A stretch of 64,000 nt of DNA from Halopiger xanaduensis SH-6 (GTDB taxonomy: Archaea > Halobacteriota > Halobacteria > Halobacteriales > Natrialbaceae). The stretch is taken from positions 322,270 to 386,269 of the forward strand of contig NC_015666.1 in assembly GCF_000217715.1 (NCBI RefSeq), in the 5' to 3' direction. Below are positions 25,888 through 34,129 of this stretch, one piece after another. Position 1 is the first letter of the stretch, and every line of letters starts with the position of its first letter. The notes under the pieces are model-generated. The model worked only from the letters and a program-made list of their open reading frames with translations, was not told the origin of the DNA and made no database searches. The translations under genes were made by a program, and so were the position numbers.

Positions 25888-26820
25888 ATGGAGAGTCTCA
25901 ACCGCATGGCGATCGAGCTGGTCGACGAGGCCCTCGACTACGCCGAGGAACTCAATATCGGCGGCTACGACCTCGAGAACGAGGCGACCGTCCTCGACTT
26001 CGGGGTCGAGTTCGACGGCGGCATCGAGGCGGGGCTGTTGCTCACCGAGATTCAGACGGCCGGACTGGCGACGCCGAGCCACGAACTCGGCGAGATCGAC
26101 GGCGTCCCGGTCCACACCGTGGAACTGTCGACCGACCAGCCGGCGCTGTCGCTGCTGTGCTCGCAGAAGGCCGGCTGGGAGCTGACCACCGAGGACTTCG
26201 AGGGACTGGGCAGTGGCCCGGCCCGCGCGCTGGTCGCCCAGGAGGAGGAGTTCCGCCGCGTCGGCTACACCGACGCCTTCGACCTGACGGCGCTGGCCGT
26301 CGAAACCGACGAACTCCCGCCGGAGTCGGCCGCCGAACAGGTCGCCGAACTCGCAGAGGTCGAACCCAGCAGCGTCTTCCTGCTGGCCTATCCGACCGCC
26401 AGCCTCGTCGGCAGCATCACGAACGCCGCCCGCGCGGCCGAACTCGCGACGTTCCGCCTGACCGAACTCGGTTACGAGCCGCTCGACATCGTCTCGGCGA
26501 CGGGACGGGCGCCGGTCGCCCCCGTCGCGGGCGACGAGCGGACGGCCATCGCGCGCACGAACGACGCGATCGCCTACGGCGGGACGGCCCACCTCACGGT
26601 CCGCGAGGATTCGGACGTCTTCGATTCGGTCGCCTCGACGGCCGCCGAGGATCACGGCCGGCCGTTCGGCGAGGTCTTCGACGACCTCGACTGGGAGTTC
26701 GAGGAGGTCCCCTCGGACCTGTTCGCGCCCGCGAAGGTGACGATCGACGTGCTCGGCGGGCCGACCTACGTCCACGGCGAGACGGACGAGGACCTGCTCG
26801 CCGAGTCGTTCGGCCTGTAA
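25888..26820 (+). CDS. mch: Methenyltetrahydromethanopterin cyclohydrolase-like protein
   Basis: The 310-residue protein follows the Mch family over its whole length (MESLNRMAIELVDEALDYAE, LSLLCSQKAGWEL, GPARALVAQEEE, YGGTAHLTVREDSD). In methanogens Mch interconverts methenyl- and formyl-tetrahydromethanopterin. Haloarchaea are not methanogens and use folate-type C1 carriers, so here it probably acts in one-carbon metabolism with a folate substrate, as is inferred for the haloarchaeal branch. A TTTTAC element about 30 bp before the start could be the promoter. Confidence 0.9.
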   Translation: MESLNRMAIELVDEALDYAEELNIGGYDLENEATVLDFGVEFDGGIEAGLLLTEIQTAGLATPSHELGEIDGVPVHTVELSTDQPALSLLCSQKAGWELTTEDFEGLGSGPARALVAQEEEFRRVGYTDAFDLTALAVETDELPPESAAEQVAELAEVEPSSVFLLAYPTASLVGSITNAARAAELATFRLTELGYEPLDIVSATGRAPVAPVAGDERTAIARTNDAIAYGGTAHLTVREDSDVFDSVASTAAEDHGRPFGEVFDDLDWEFEEVPSDLFAPAKVTIDVLGGPTYVHGETDEDLLAESFGL

Positions 26821-27000
26821 CGGACCGCGGAATCGGCGCGGACCGTTTTTGACGGCGCACCGTCGCCGGTCGCGTCTCTTGAGGCCGGTGGACGACGCGG
26901 CGAGCGCCGACGTACCGAGCCGGAACCGACAGACGGCGGACCGGTGGGCATGCGTGCGTAGGCACTCCGCTTTCGGTTCGATCCCGGTTATACGGAGCAA

Positions 27001-27648
27001 ATGGGCGGAGCGCGAGCGGACGACGTCGACGTCGAGACGATCTGTTTCGAACTCGATGGGACGCTTTGTACCAGAATTCGACCGAGCGCGGACGATCTCG
27101 AGACCGACGGGAGTGCGGGCGCGTTGCGGCGACGAGACGCCGCCGAACCGACGATCGAACCGAAACCGAGACTCAAACCTGCTCTCGAGACGGAGGCCGA
27201 TCGGCTCGTCGCCGACGAGACCGACGCGATTCGGGATCGCTGGACCGTCGACTCCGTTCCAGGTGCCGAAGCCGTACTCGAGACGCTGGCCGAGGAGTAC
27301 CGGCTCGGCGTCGTAACGAACGGCGCGCCGGAACTCCAGCGGGCGAAACTCGAGGCGGCCGGCCTCGAGGACTATGTCGAGACCGTCGTCTGCGGCGGCT
27401 ACGAGACGCCCGCGAAACCGGCCCCGGAGCCGTTCGACGTCGCGCTCGAGGAACTGGACTCGAGCCCGGAACGGGCGGTGCACGTCGGGAACTCGCTGTC
27501 GTCGGACGTCGCGGGCGCACGCGCCGCGGGGATTCAGCCGGTGTGGATTCCGCGGACCGGGACCGAGATCGCGTCCGATCAGTTCGATCCGACGCCGGAG
27601 TATACGCTCGAGAGCCTGGGAGAGTTGACGTCGCCGCCCTGGCGCTGA
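27001..27648 (+). CDS. HAD-superfamily protein with altered catalytic residues
   Basis: The 215-residue protein has the HAD frame: FELDGTLC (motif I), VVTNG (motif II, Thr106), AKPAPEPF (motif III, Lys139) and VGNSLSSD (motif IV). The nucleophile position, normally the first Asp of D-x-D, is Glu17, and the first acidic position of motif IV is Asn164 (Asp169 is kept). Between motif I and the cap (residues 25-60) lies an extra Arg/Glu/Pro-rich stretch. The enzyme may be inactive as a phosphatase or have a changed chemistry. Compare the intact HAD protein at 40048-40707. Confidence 0.8.
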   Translation: MGGARADDVDVETICFELDGTLCTRIRPSADDLETDGSAGALRRRDAAEPTIEPKPRLKPALETEADRLVADETDAIRDRWTVDSVPGAEAVLETLAEEYRLGVVTNGAPELQRAKLEAAGLEDYVETVVCGGYETPAKPAPEPFDVALEELDSSPERAVHVGNSLSSDVAGARAAGIQPVWIPRTGTEIASDQFDPTPEYTLESLGELTSPPWR

Positions 27649-27691
27649 CGGCTCGAAAACGTGAGTGACCGGACCGGCCTATCGAGCGCCG

Positions 27692-29293
27692 TCAGTCAAT
27701 CGGATGAACGTCCGTCACGGTCCCGACCCCCTTGCTGCGGCCCTCGCGGAAGACGAACTTCTGGCCCTCCTCGACGAGGTACGGCCGGAACTTGAAGCGG
27801 ACGGTCGCCTCGCCGGTATCGCCCGGCAGGAGCCGGCCGTCCTCCGGGTAGAACGCGGCGGCTTCGCCGATCGTCTCGAGGTGGACGACGGGTTCGTAGC
27901 CGTCGCCGATGCGGGTCGGATGGTTGAGAACCATGACTTCGGCCTCGAACTCTCGGACGGGCTCGGGGTCGGCGTCCCGCGGGAGCAGGACCATGCCGCG
28001 CTCGATGGCGCTCTCCTGAATCCCCTTGAGCGCGATGCCGACGATCCGGCCCGCCTGGGCCTTGTCGACGCGGTGGTAGTGCATCTCGATCGAGCGCACC
28101 TCGACCTCCTCGAAGCGGCCGTCGGGCATCGGCCCGATGAGGAGTTCGTCGCCGGCCTCGACCTCGCCGGACATCACGGTGCCGGAGGCGACCGCGCCGA
28201 CGCCGGTCACGGAGTAGCTCCGGTCGACGTACATCCGAAACTCGCCGGTGTCCTGGGCGGTCTTGGGCAGGCGGTCGAACAGTTCGTCCAGCGTCTCGAG
28301 GCCGTCCATCGTGATGGCGCTGGTCTCGACGATGGGGACGACGCGCTCGTTGATCTCCTCGACGGCGGCGTCGACGCCGTGGCGGGCGACCCGCAGCGGC
28401 GATTTGTCGACCTCCCGGAGCAGCCGCTCGACCTCGCGTTCGACCTCCTCGACGCGCTCCTCGCTGACCGCGTCGGTTTTCGTGATCGCGACGATCGTGG
28501 GCAGATCGGTCGCGAGCAGGACGCCGAGGTGTTCGCGGGTCGTCCGCGTCGGGCCGTCGTCCGCGGCGACGACCAGCAGCCCGTAGTCGAGTTTCTGCCC
28601 GACGAGGCCGCGAATCGTGGTACGCAGCCAGGGTTCGTGGCCGACGGTGTCGACGAACGAGACCAGCCGGTCCGCCTCCTCGACGACAGCCGCACGGTCG
28701 GCCTTCCGATTGGGGTTTCGGACGCGAACCGGCCCGTCCTCGTCGAAGCCGTAGACCGCGTAGGAGAGGTCGGCCGAGAGGCCGCGTTCGACCTCGTGGG
28801 GCTGGACGTCGAGATACGCGCGCGTGGCGCCGTCGCCGTCGTCCGGTTTGCCGGTGACGAGCGACCCGACGAGCGTGCTCTTGCCGTGGTCGACGTGGCC
28901 GGCCGTCCCGACGACGACGTGTTCGTCGTCAGTATCGAGGACGCTGCCCTCGTGGATCAACGCGACGCCGACGAGCCCGTCCTTGACGCCCCACGTCTGG
29001 ACGTCGTCGATGTGCGCGTCGGCCTCCTCGGCGAGCAGGGAGAGCACGTCCATCGTCTCGGAGAAGGTGTCCGGATCGATGCCGGCGAGGCCGCCGTCGT
29101 CGGTGACGCCGACGACGTACGTCGCCTCGCCGTCGCCCGACAGCAGTCGGTGTCGAAGTTGCGCGGCCAGGCTCTCGCGTCGCCCACCCTCGAGGTGGAC
29201 GTCCCGTGAGAGGCGTTCCTTGAACTCGACGTTGCCACCGTCCTGTTCGCCACGGTCCAGGGCCCGCTCGAGGAGGGCCCGGTCACGGCTCAT
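27692..29293 (-). CDS. GTPBP1/2-like translational GTPase
   Basis: I chose the ATG at 29293 (533 residues). After an N-terminal region of about 125 residues come the GTPase motifs: G1 GTAGHVDHGKST (129-140), the switch-2 motif DTVGHE, TKTD (G4) and TSA (G5). EF-Tu-like beta-barrel domains follow (SVTGVGAVASGTVMSGEVEA, and the C-terminal RFKFRPYLVEEGQKFVFREG). This is the archaeal GTPBP1 type, a relative of aEF1A. Eukaryotic GTPBP1/2 act on stalled ribosomes or aminoacyl-tRNA, and a similar role here is inference. Confidence 0.88.
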   Translation of the reverse strand: MSRDRALLERALDRGEQDGGNVEFKERLSRDVHLEGGRRESLAAQLRHRLLSGDGEATYVVGVTDDGGLAGIDPDTFSETMDVLSLLAEEADAHIDDVQTWGVKDGLVGVALIHEGSVLDTDDEHVVVGTAGHVDHGKSTLVGSLVTGKPDDGDGATRAYLDVQPHEVERGLSADLSYAVYGFDEDGPVRVRNPNRKADRAAVVEEADRLVSFVDTVGHEPWLRTTIRGLVGQKLDYGLLVVAADDGPTRTTREHLGVLLATDLPTIVAITKTDAVSEERVEEVEREVERLLREVDKSPLRVARHGVDAAVEEINERVVPIVETSAITMDGLETLDELFDRLPKTAQDTGEFRMYVDRSYSVTGVGAVASGTVMSGEVEAGDELLIGPMPDGRFEEVEVRSIEMHYHRVDKAQAGRIVGIALKGIQESAIERGMVLLPRDADPEPVREFEAEVMVLNHPTRIGDGYEPVVHLETIGEAAAFYPEDGRLLPGDTGEATVRFKFRPYLVEEGQKFVFREGRSKGVGTVTDVHPID

Positions 29294-29482
29294 ATACTCC
29301 GTTAGCGGCTCACACGGCAAAAGCTTTCTCGTCAGTTGATAGCATGCGTCACGGATATACGTGCTGACGAATCGGACGGTCATCGGAAACTGAGCGTCGA
29401 TCGAGGCTCGAGGATGGCGCAGTACGACCCGACCGGGAGGATCCAGCCCCGGGTTCAAGGCGCTCGAAAGACTACAACCGGT

Positions 29483-29695
29483 ATGAGCGTCAGCGGCCTC
29501 TGTCAGATCTGCGAGTCCCGGCAAGCACAGGAGCGGTGCGACAACTGCGGGACGCTCGCGTGCGAGCAACACTACGAGCAGGACACGAACCTGTGTGCCG
29601 ACTGCGCGTCGCAGGCGCGTCCCGGGTCGGGCGATCCAGTTACGAATCCGAATCAGGATCCGGATCACGACGATGTCGACGTCAACCGGTTCTAA
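29483..29695 (+). CDS. Small zinc-finger protein (B-box-like)
   Basis: The 70-residue protein has a compact Cys/His array in its first 40 residues: CQIC, then CDNC, C-x3-H (CEQH) and CADC. This spacing fits a B-box or HIT-type finger binding two zinc ions. The rest is an acidic, Pro/Asn-rich tail. I chose the ATG at 29483. It probably mediates protein contacts. It is divergent from the GTPase gene and 6 bp before the next frame. Confidence 0.75.
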   Translation: MSVSGLCQICESRQAQERCDNCGTLACEQHYEQDTNLCADCASQARPGSGDPVTNPNQDPDHDDVDVNRF

Positions 29696-29701
29696 CCTGC
29701 C

Positions 29702-29960
29702 GTGACGTCGATCCGCGACCTGCTCGGCGAAACGCTCGCCGTCGGCGAGACGTTCCGGCTCCGGCTCGAGGAAGCGGACGACGACACGCTGGTCGCGGAG
29801 CATCCGATCGATGCCAGTCCGATGAACATCGCCGTCGTCTACGGACTGGATCGGCTCGAAAAGCGACCGCCGACTGACCCGGTCGCGGTCGAAATCGTCG
29901 GGGAGGTTGTCGACGCGGGTTGCCGGTCGGATCGTCGACTCGGACGAACTCGACCGATAA
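29702..29960 (+). pseudogene. Short acidic protein with probable frameshift near its end
   Basis: A GTG at 29702 opens a clearly halophilic frame (SIRDLLGETLAVGETFRLRL ... PTDPVAVEIVGEVVDA). Near 29920 the frame turns into Arg/Ser/Pro-rich sequence and would run 98 bp into the antisense of pyrF. In the +1-shifted frame the sequence continues as RVAGRIVDSDELDR and ends at TAA 29958-29960, just before the pyrF stop. I therefore think the original protein was about 85 residues and that an indel (or sequencing error) lies near 29915-29925. The family is unknown. Confidence 0.5.
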
Positions 29961-29978
29961 GCGCCGCTCTCTCGGGCC

Positions 29979-30779
29979 TCAGTCCCGATACTGGTTCAGC
30001 CGTTTTTTCAGCCGCTTGGCCGCCTGTTCACTCGCCTTCGCGAACTCCTCGCCATCGTTTTCGCCGGCGAAGATGATCCCGCGCGAGGAGTTGACGAGGC
30101 CGACGCCGTCCGCGAGCCCGTATTCGACGGCCGCCTCCGCGTCGCCGCCCTGCGCGCCGATTCCCGGCACGAGGAAGGGGAGGTCGGGAACCTGTTCGCG
30201 CAGTTCCTCGAGTTCCTCGGGTTGGGTCGCGCCGACGACGAGGCCGACGTTGTCGTTCTCGTTCCAGAGGTCGGCCAGCGCCGCGACCCGCTCGTAGACC
30301 GGTTCGCCGGTCTCGAGTTCCAGGTCCTGAATGTCTGCGCCGCCCGGGTTGGACGTGCGACAGAGGACGAACACGCCCGACTCCGCGTCGGCGAGGAACG
30401 GCTGCAGCGAGTCCCGGCCCATGTAGGGGTTGACCGTGATCGCGTCGACGGTCTCGAGCAGTTTGGCGTACTGTCGGGTCGTGTTCCCGATATCGGCGCG
30501 CTTCGCGTCGAGCAGGACGGGGACGTTTTTCCCGTGCGCGTACGCGACGGTCTCCTCCAGGGCGCGCCAGCCGTCCGGATCCTCGTAGAAGGCGGCGTTG
30601 GGTTTGAAGACGGCGGCGTGTTCGTGGGTCGCGTCGATGATCCGCCGGTTGAAGGCCCAGCGGGGGAGGTCGTACTCCTCGAGGAGGTCTGGGAGCCGGT
30701 CGAGGTCGGGGTCGAGCCCGACGCTGACGACGCTGTCGACCGTTCGGATGCGGTCGTGCAGCCGGTCGAAGAAGTTCAT
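29979..30779 (-). CDS. pyrF: Orotidine 5'-phosphate decarboxylase
   Basis: The 266-residue type-2 OMP decarboxylase makes UMP in pyrimidine synthesis. The active-site segment DAKRADIGNTTRQYAK carries the Asp-Lys-Asp-type catalytic set. The phosphate-binding part PGIGAQGGDAEAAVEYGL and NSSRGIIFAG follow. I chose the ATG at 30779, which gives the family N terminus MNFFDRLHDRI. It is transcribed alone from a divergent promoter region shared with the gene at 30915. Confidence 0.95.
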   Translation of the reverse strand: MNFFDRLHDRIRTVDSVVSVGLDPDLDRLPDLLEEYDLPRWAFNRRIIDATHEHAAVFKPNAAFYEDPDGWRALEETVAYAHGKNVPVLLDAKRADIGNTTRQYAKLLETVDAITVNPYMGRDSLQPFLADAESGVFVLCRTSNPGGADIQDLELETGEPVYERVAALADLWNENDNVGLVVGATQPEELEELREQVPDLPFLVPGIGAQGGDAEAAVEYGLADGVGLVNSSRGIIFAGENDGEEFAKASEQAAKRLKKRLNQYRD

Positions 30780-30914
30780 GGCAGCGAGTGGCCCCGCGAC
30801 GGTCGAAAAGGTTGCTATCCGGATGAGAGTACACATATTAGCTATTTGAACGGTACGAGAAGTCCAAATTCTTTAGACGGTATCTATTTCGATCGGATAC
30901 TGGTTGGCCCGTGT

Positions 30915-31265
30915 ATGGGAATCAGATCTACGCTTTCGACCCAGTCGTCTCTCGAGCGTCTCGTCGACCGCGTCCGCTCGGCCATCGACGGATCGGAGCC
31001 GACGGCGTCCGAGGCGGACGACCGGGCCGAAGACGAGAGCCGGGTCGACGCGCCCGGGAATCTCTTCCACTGTTCGGCGTGCGGAACCGTCTATATCGCC
31101 GACGAGAAGCAGTTCTGTCCGACGTGCGAGACCGAAGTCGAACAGGTTCGGTCGACGCTCGCCTGCCGTCAGTCGGCCGCCGGGTCGTCCGGTTCCGATT
31201 CCGATTTCGGCTCCGACTCCGGCTTCGACTCGGATTCGGTCGCCGTTCCCGATCCGAACTCGTAA
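30915..31265 (+). CDS. Zinc-ribbon protein with Ser/Asp tail
   Basis: I chose the ATG at 30915 (116 residues). An N-terminal helix and an acidic linker are followed by a zinc ribbon at about residues 53-73 (FHCSACGTVYIADEKQFCPT, with Cys-x2-Cys twice). After it the C terminus is a repeat-like Ser/Asp/Gly/Phe tail (GSDSDFGSDSGFDSDS). The last 97 bp overlap the antisense gene ending at 31169. TATCTATTTC at 30881 may be the TATA element. The protein may bind RNA, DNA or protein; no specific role is seen. Confidence 0.7.
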   Translation: MGIRSTLSTQSSLERLVDRVRSAIDGSEPTASEADDRAEDESRVDAPGNLFHCSACGTVYIADEKQFCPTCETEVEQVRSTLACRQSAAGSSGSDSDFGSDSGFDSDSVAVPDPNS

Positions 31266-31429
31266 GTCGCGATCTCCGTCGCGCCGCAGACGGGACACCG
31301 GTCGCACGGCTCGTCGAAATCCGTCCCGCAGTGGCGACACTCGTAGATGACCGTCCCGGCGGTCGCCTCGGTCTCGTCCCCGCCGTTCGCCTGTCGGAGA
31401 AACTCGGGGAGGAATCGGCCGAGCGGCAT
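31169..31429 (-). CDS. Zinc-ribbon protein with Glu/Ser tail
   Basis: The 86-residue protein has the ribbon YECRHCGTDFDEPCDRCPVC (three Cys-x2-Cys-type pairs in close order), followed by a Glu/Ser/Pro tail (ESESKPESEPKSESEPDD). The tail coding sequence is the complement of the Ser/Asp tail of the zinc-ribbon gene on the other strand. It follows the Lrp gene in convergent position, with its start 2 bp from the Lrp stop, but in the same direction, so it could be in one transcript with it. Confidence 0.7.
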   Translation of the reverse strand: MPLGRFLPEFLRQANGGDETEATAGTVIYECRHCGTDFDEPCDRCPVCGATEIATYEFGSGTATESESKPESEPKSESEPDDPAAD

Positions 31430-31430
31430 C

Positions 31431-32222
31431 TCAGCGTACCCGTGTCGACTCGACGTCGCCGTCCGGGCCGCGGAACCCGCGGAGCGCGGGCTCGTCCGCG
31501 TCGGTCGGCGAGAACACCGTGACGACGTCGTACGGTCGAATCTCGGTGTCGCCGTGGGGCGTGATCACGTCGTCGTCGCGCTCGATGGCGATCACGAGCG
31601 TGTGATCGTCGAGGATGCCGTCGTCGTCGGCTTCCTCGAGCGTGCGGCCGGCGATCGGCGCGTCCTCGGCGACGGTCACCTCGACGACCTCTGCGCCGCC
31701 GGTGAGGCTGATGTAGTCGGTCAGCGGTTCGCGCCGGCGGCCGTCGGCCGGACCGTACGGCGCGTACGGGAAGGTGTGCTCGTTCTGCAGGAGAAACTCG
31801 TCCTCGATCTCGACGTTCATCTTCTCGAGTTCGCGGCCGATCCGCCGGAGGTCGGAGGTGTCCGTCCCGACGGCGAGGACGTGGAGGTTCATCCGCCCGC
31901 CCATCAGTTCGCGGACGTTGACGACGCCGGGAACCGTGCCGACCCGGCGGGCGAGTCCTTCGACCTCGTCGAAGGGCGCGTGACACAGGAACAGGTTCAT
32001 CAGCGAGCCGTCGGCGCGTTCGAAGTCGACGGTCGCGTGGTAGCCCTCGATGACGCCGTGCTCCTCGAGTTTCGCGATCCGGTTGCGGATCGTCGCGGGC
32101 GAGACGCTCACTTCCTCGGCGATCGCGGGTGCGGCGGTGTTGCGCGCGTCGCCCATGAGTGCGTAGACGATCCGACGATCGATCTCGTCGAGCCGGTAGT
32201 CGCCGCCGGTTCGCTCGGTCAT
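31431..32222 (-). CDS. Lrp/AsnC regulator fused to an RCK_C (TrkA-C) domain
   Basis: I chose the ATG at 32222 (263 residues). Residues about 8-55 are the winged helix-turn-helix (RLDEIDRRIVYALMGDARNT, VSPATIRNRIAKLEEHGVIE). An Asp/AsnC-type effector domain follows to about 165. The C-terminal about 80 residues (EVVEVTVAEDAPIAGRTLEE ... VITPHGDTEIRPYDVVTVFS) are an RCK_C domain, which binds ligands such as c-di-AMP or ions in K+ transport proteins. It lies directly downstream of trkH on the same strand and is probably the transcriptional regulator of the Trk genes, sensing the same ligand as the transporter. Confidence 0.9.
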   Translation of the reverse strand: MTERTGGDYRLDEIDRRIVYALMGDARNTAAPAIAEEVSVSPATIRNRIAKLEEHGVIEGYHATVDFERADGSLMNLFLCHAPFDEVEGLARRVGTVPGVVNVRELMGGRMNLHVLAVGTDTSDLRRIGRELEKMNVEIEDEFLLQNEHTFPYAPYGPADGRRREPLTDYISLTGGAEVVEVTVAEDAPIAGRTLEEADDDGILDDHTLVIAIERDDDVITPHGDTEIRPYDVVTVFSPTDADEPALRGFRGPDGDVESTRVR

Positions 32223-32244
32223 ACGCCACCCTGTGCGATGGCGG

Positions 32245-32253
32245 AATATATAA
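32245..32253 (-). promoter_or_regulatory. TATA box of the Lrp/RCK_C regulator
   Basis: The minus strand reads TTATATATT about 25-30 bp before the ATG at 32222. The mRNA should therefore be leaderless or nearly so. It gives the regulator its own promoter between trkH and the regulator gene. Confidence 0.6.
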
Positions 32254-32340
32254 CCCCAGTACTTTTCATTCCGGAACGAACGGCGCAATTACTTTCGAAT
32301 CGGAACCGCTGCGGACGGGCACGGTGATCGGAACCCGCGA

Positions 32341-33858
32341 TCAGGACTGCCAGTACGCCGGCAGCAACAACACGAGCACCGGAATGATCTCGATACGGCC
32401 GATCCACATCATGATCACCATGACGGCGCGCGTCGTGGCGGGGAAGCCGGCGTAGTTGTCCATGGGGCCGGCCATGCCGAACGCGGGCCCGATGTTGAGG
32501 AAGATCGACGCGGCGGCGCCGAGCGCCTCGAACTCGGTGACCGTCGTCCCCGATCGAGCGGCGTCGACGACGATCAGCACCGTCAGCAGGAAGAAGATCA
32601 CGATCGCGAGCATCACGTAGGCGAAGATGTCGGTGATCGTCTCCTCGTCGACGACGCCGTCGCCCAGCCGGACGGGGCGGACCGCCTCCGGGTGGATCGA
32701 CGTGAAGAAGTTGCGGTACAGCCCCTTGACGATCACGAGCCACCGCAGCGTCTTGATCGAGCAGGTCGTGCTGCCGGCCATGCCGCCGAGGAACATACAC
32801 AGGAAGAGCACGTGTTTCGCCCCCGCGGTCCAGAGGTCGAAGTTCGCCGAGGCGTAGCCCGTCGTCGTCACCATCGAGACGACGTTGAAGACGCCGTGTC
32901 TGATCGTCGCCTCGAGCCCGAAGTCCATCTCGGGGTCGATGCCGATGATGAACGCGACGATCGCGCTGATCCCGACGACGAGACCGAGGTAGAAGCGAAG
33001 CTCCTCGGACTCGAGCGGCCGTTCGAAATCGCCCTGCACGACGTAGTACAGCAGCACGAAGTTGGTCGCGCCCAGCAGCATGAACGGCGTGATCGCCCAC
33101 TGCACGATCGGCTCGAACGCGGCGATGCTCTCGGCTTCGGGCGAGAAGCCGGCAGTCGAGACGCTGGTGAGGGCGTGGGCGACGGCGTTGAAGAGGTGCA
33201 TGTTCTCCGCGAGTCCGAGAAGCTGCAGGGCGTAGAACGTCGCCGCCGCCAGGACCGTCAGCCCGACGTACAGCCCCCAGATGAGCCGCGCCGTGCTCTC
33301 GATCTGCGGGGTCAGCTTGGTGACGTTCTTGGTCTGCGTCTCCGTCTCCATCAACTGGGCGCCCCCGACCATCAGGTTCGACAGCAGGCCGATCGCGACG
33401 ATCAGGATGCCGAGGCCGCCGAGCCACTGGAGGATCTGGCGCCAGAGCAAGATCGCGCGCGACTGGTTCGCGAAGTCCCAGCCGTTCATGATCGTTGCCC
33501 CCGTCGTCGTGAGCCCGCTCATGCTCTCGAAAGCGGCGTTGACGAGGCTGTAGAACGCGGAGTCGGGGCCGGCGGCGAGCCCCGCCAGATAGAACGGGAT
33601 CGCCCCGACGAGGCCGACGCTGAGCCACGTGAACGCGACCATCAGGAACCCCTCCCGCTGGCCGAGTTCGCGGTCGTCGCTCAACAGTTCGAGGGCCGCC
33701 CCCAGGACGACCGTCACCACTACGGCGGCCGCGAACGGGAGGACGTCGTCACCGTCGACGACGGCGAGCAAGAGCGGCACCGCGAGCGGGACCGCGATCC
33801 ACTTTAGCACCGTCCCCGAGAGGCTACAACTCGAGCGCCAGTCGACACGGATTCGCAT
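32341..33858 (-). CDS. trkH: TrkH-family potassium uptake protein (first copy)
   Basis: I chose the ATG at 33858 (505 residues), giving RIRVDWRSSCSLSGTVLKW, the same start pattern as the second copy. The protein is a K+ channel-like transporter with four pore loops, for example ESMSGLTTTGATIMNG, HALTSVSTAGFSPEAES, VVSMVTTTGYASANFD and ASIFLNIGPAFGMAGPMD. The loop Gly residues that form the selectivity filter are present. It works with the TrkA gating subunit. It is divergent from trkA, with about 270 bp between them. Confidence 0.93.
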   Translation of the reverse strand: MRIRVDWRSSCSLSGTVLKWIAVPLAVPLLLAVVDGDDVLPFAAAVVVTVVLGAALELLSDDRELGQREGFLMVAFTWLSVGLVGAIPFYLAGLAAGPDSAFYSLVNAAFESMSGLTTTGATIMNGWDFANQSRAILLWRQILQWLGGLGILIVAIGLLSNLMVGGAQLMETETQTKNVTKLTPQIESTARLIWGLYVGLTVLAAATFYALQLLGLAENMHLFNAVAHALTSVSTAGFSPEAESIAAFEPIVQWAITPFMLLGATNFVLLYYVVQGDFERPLESEELRFYLGLVVGISAIVAFIIGIDPEMDFGLEATIRHGVFNVVSMVTTTGYASANFDLWTAGAKHVLFLCMFLGGMAGSTTCSIKTLRWLVIVKGLYRNFFTSIHPEAVRPVRLGDGVVDEETITDIFAYVMLAIVIFFLLTVLIVVDAARSGTTVTEFEALGAAASIFLNIGPAFGMAGPMDNYAGFPATTRAVMVIMMWIGRIEIIPVLVLLLPAYWQS

Positions 33859-34129
33859 CGAGTGTGCCGAGATGGACGGTCCGGAACAATAATCGGTTCG
33901 GAACGCCGACCGCGTCGGCGTCGAGACGGCGCCTACGAACAACGGATCGAAAACGACGGTCCGGTTTCGATCCGGAAATACAAACGTCGGTTCGGGTCCG
34001 GCGCCCGAATTTCGATATGCGAGCGTCTTAGGGCACTGTTCTGCCGATATCGACGATTCGCTTTCGAAAACGCGTCGTAAGACATTTCTTGATACCGGCA
34101 AAACGATGCGTAGAAATGGAGGGACTACC

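Noticed and set aside
25621-27483. 620-codon minus-strand frame over the HMA, mch and HAD genes
   Set aside because: It covers three well-supported genes in antisense and has an Arg-rich, unmotivated sequence.
27665-29209. 514-codon plus-strand frame opposite the GTPBP-like gene
   Set aside because: Pure antisense shadow; the GTPase motifs on the minus strand are complete.
30928-32229. 433-codon minus-strand frame over the regulator and zinc-ribbon genes
   Set aside because: Almost entirely Arg/Asp repeats from a shifted frame of the Lrp gene.
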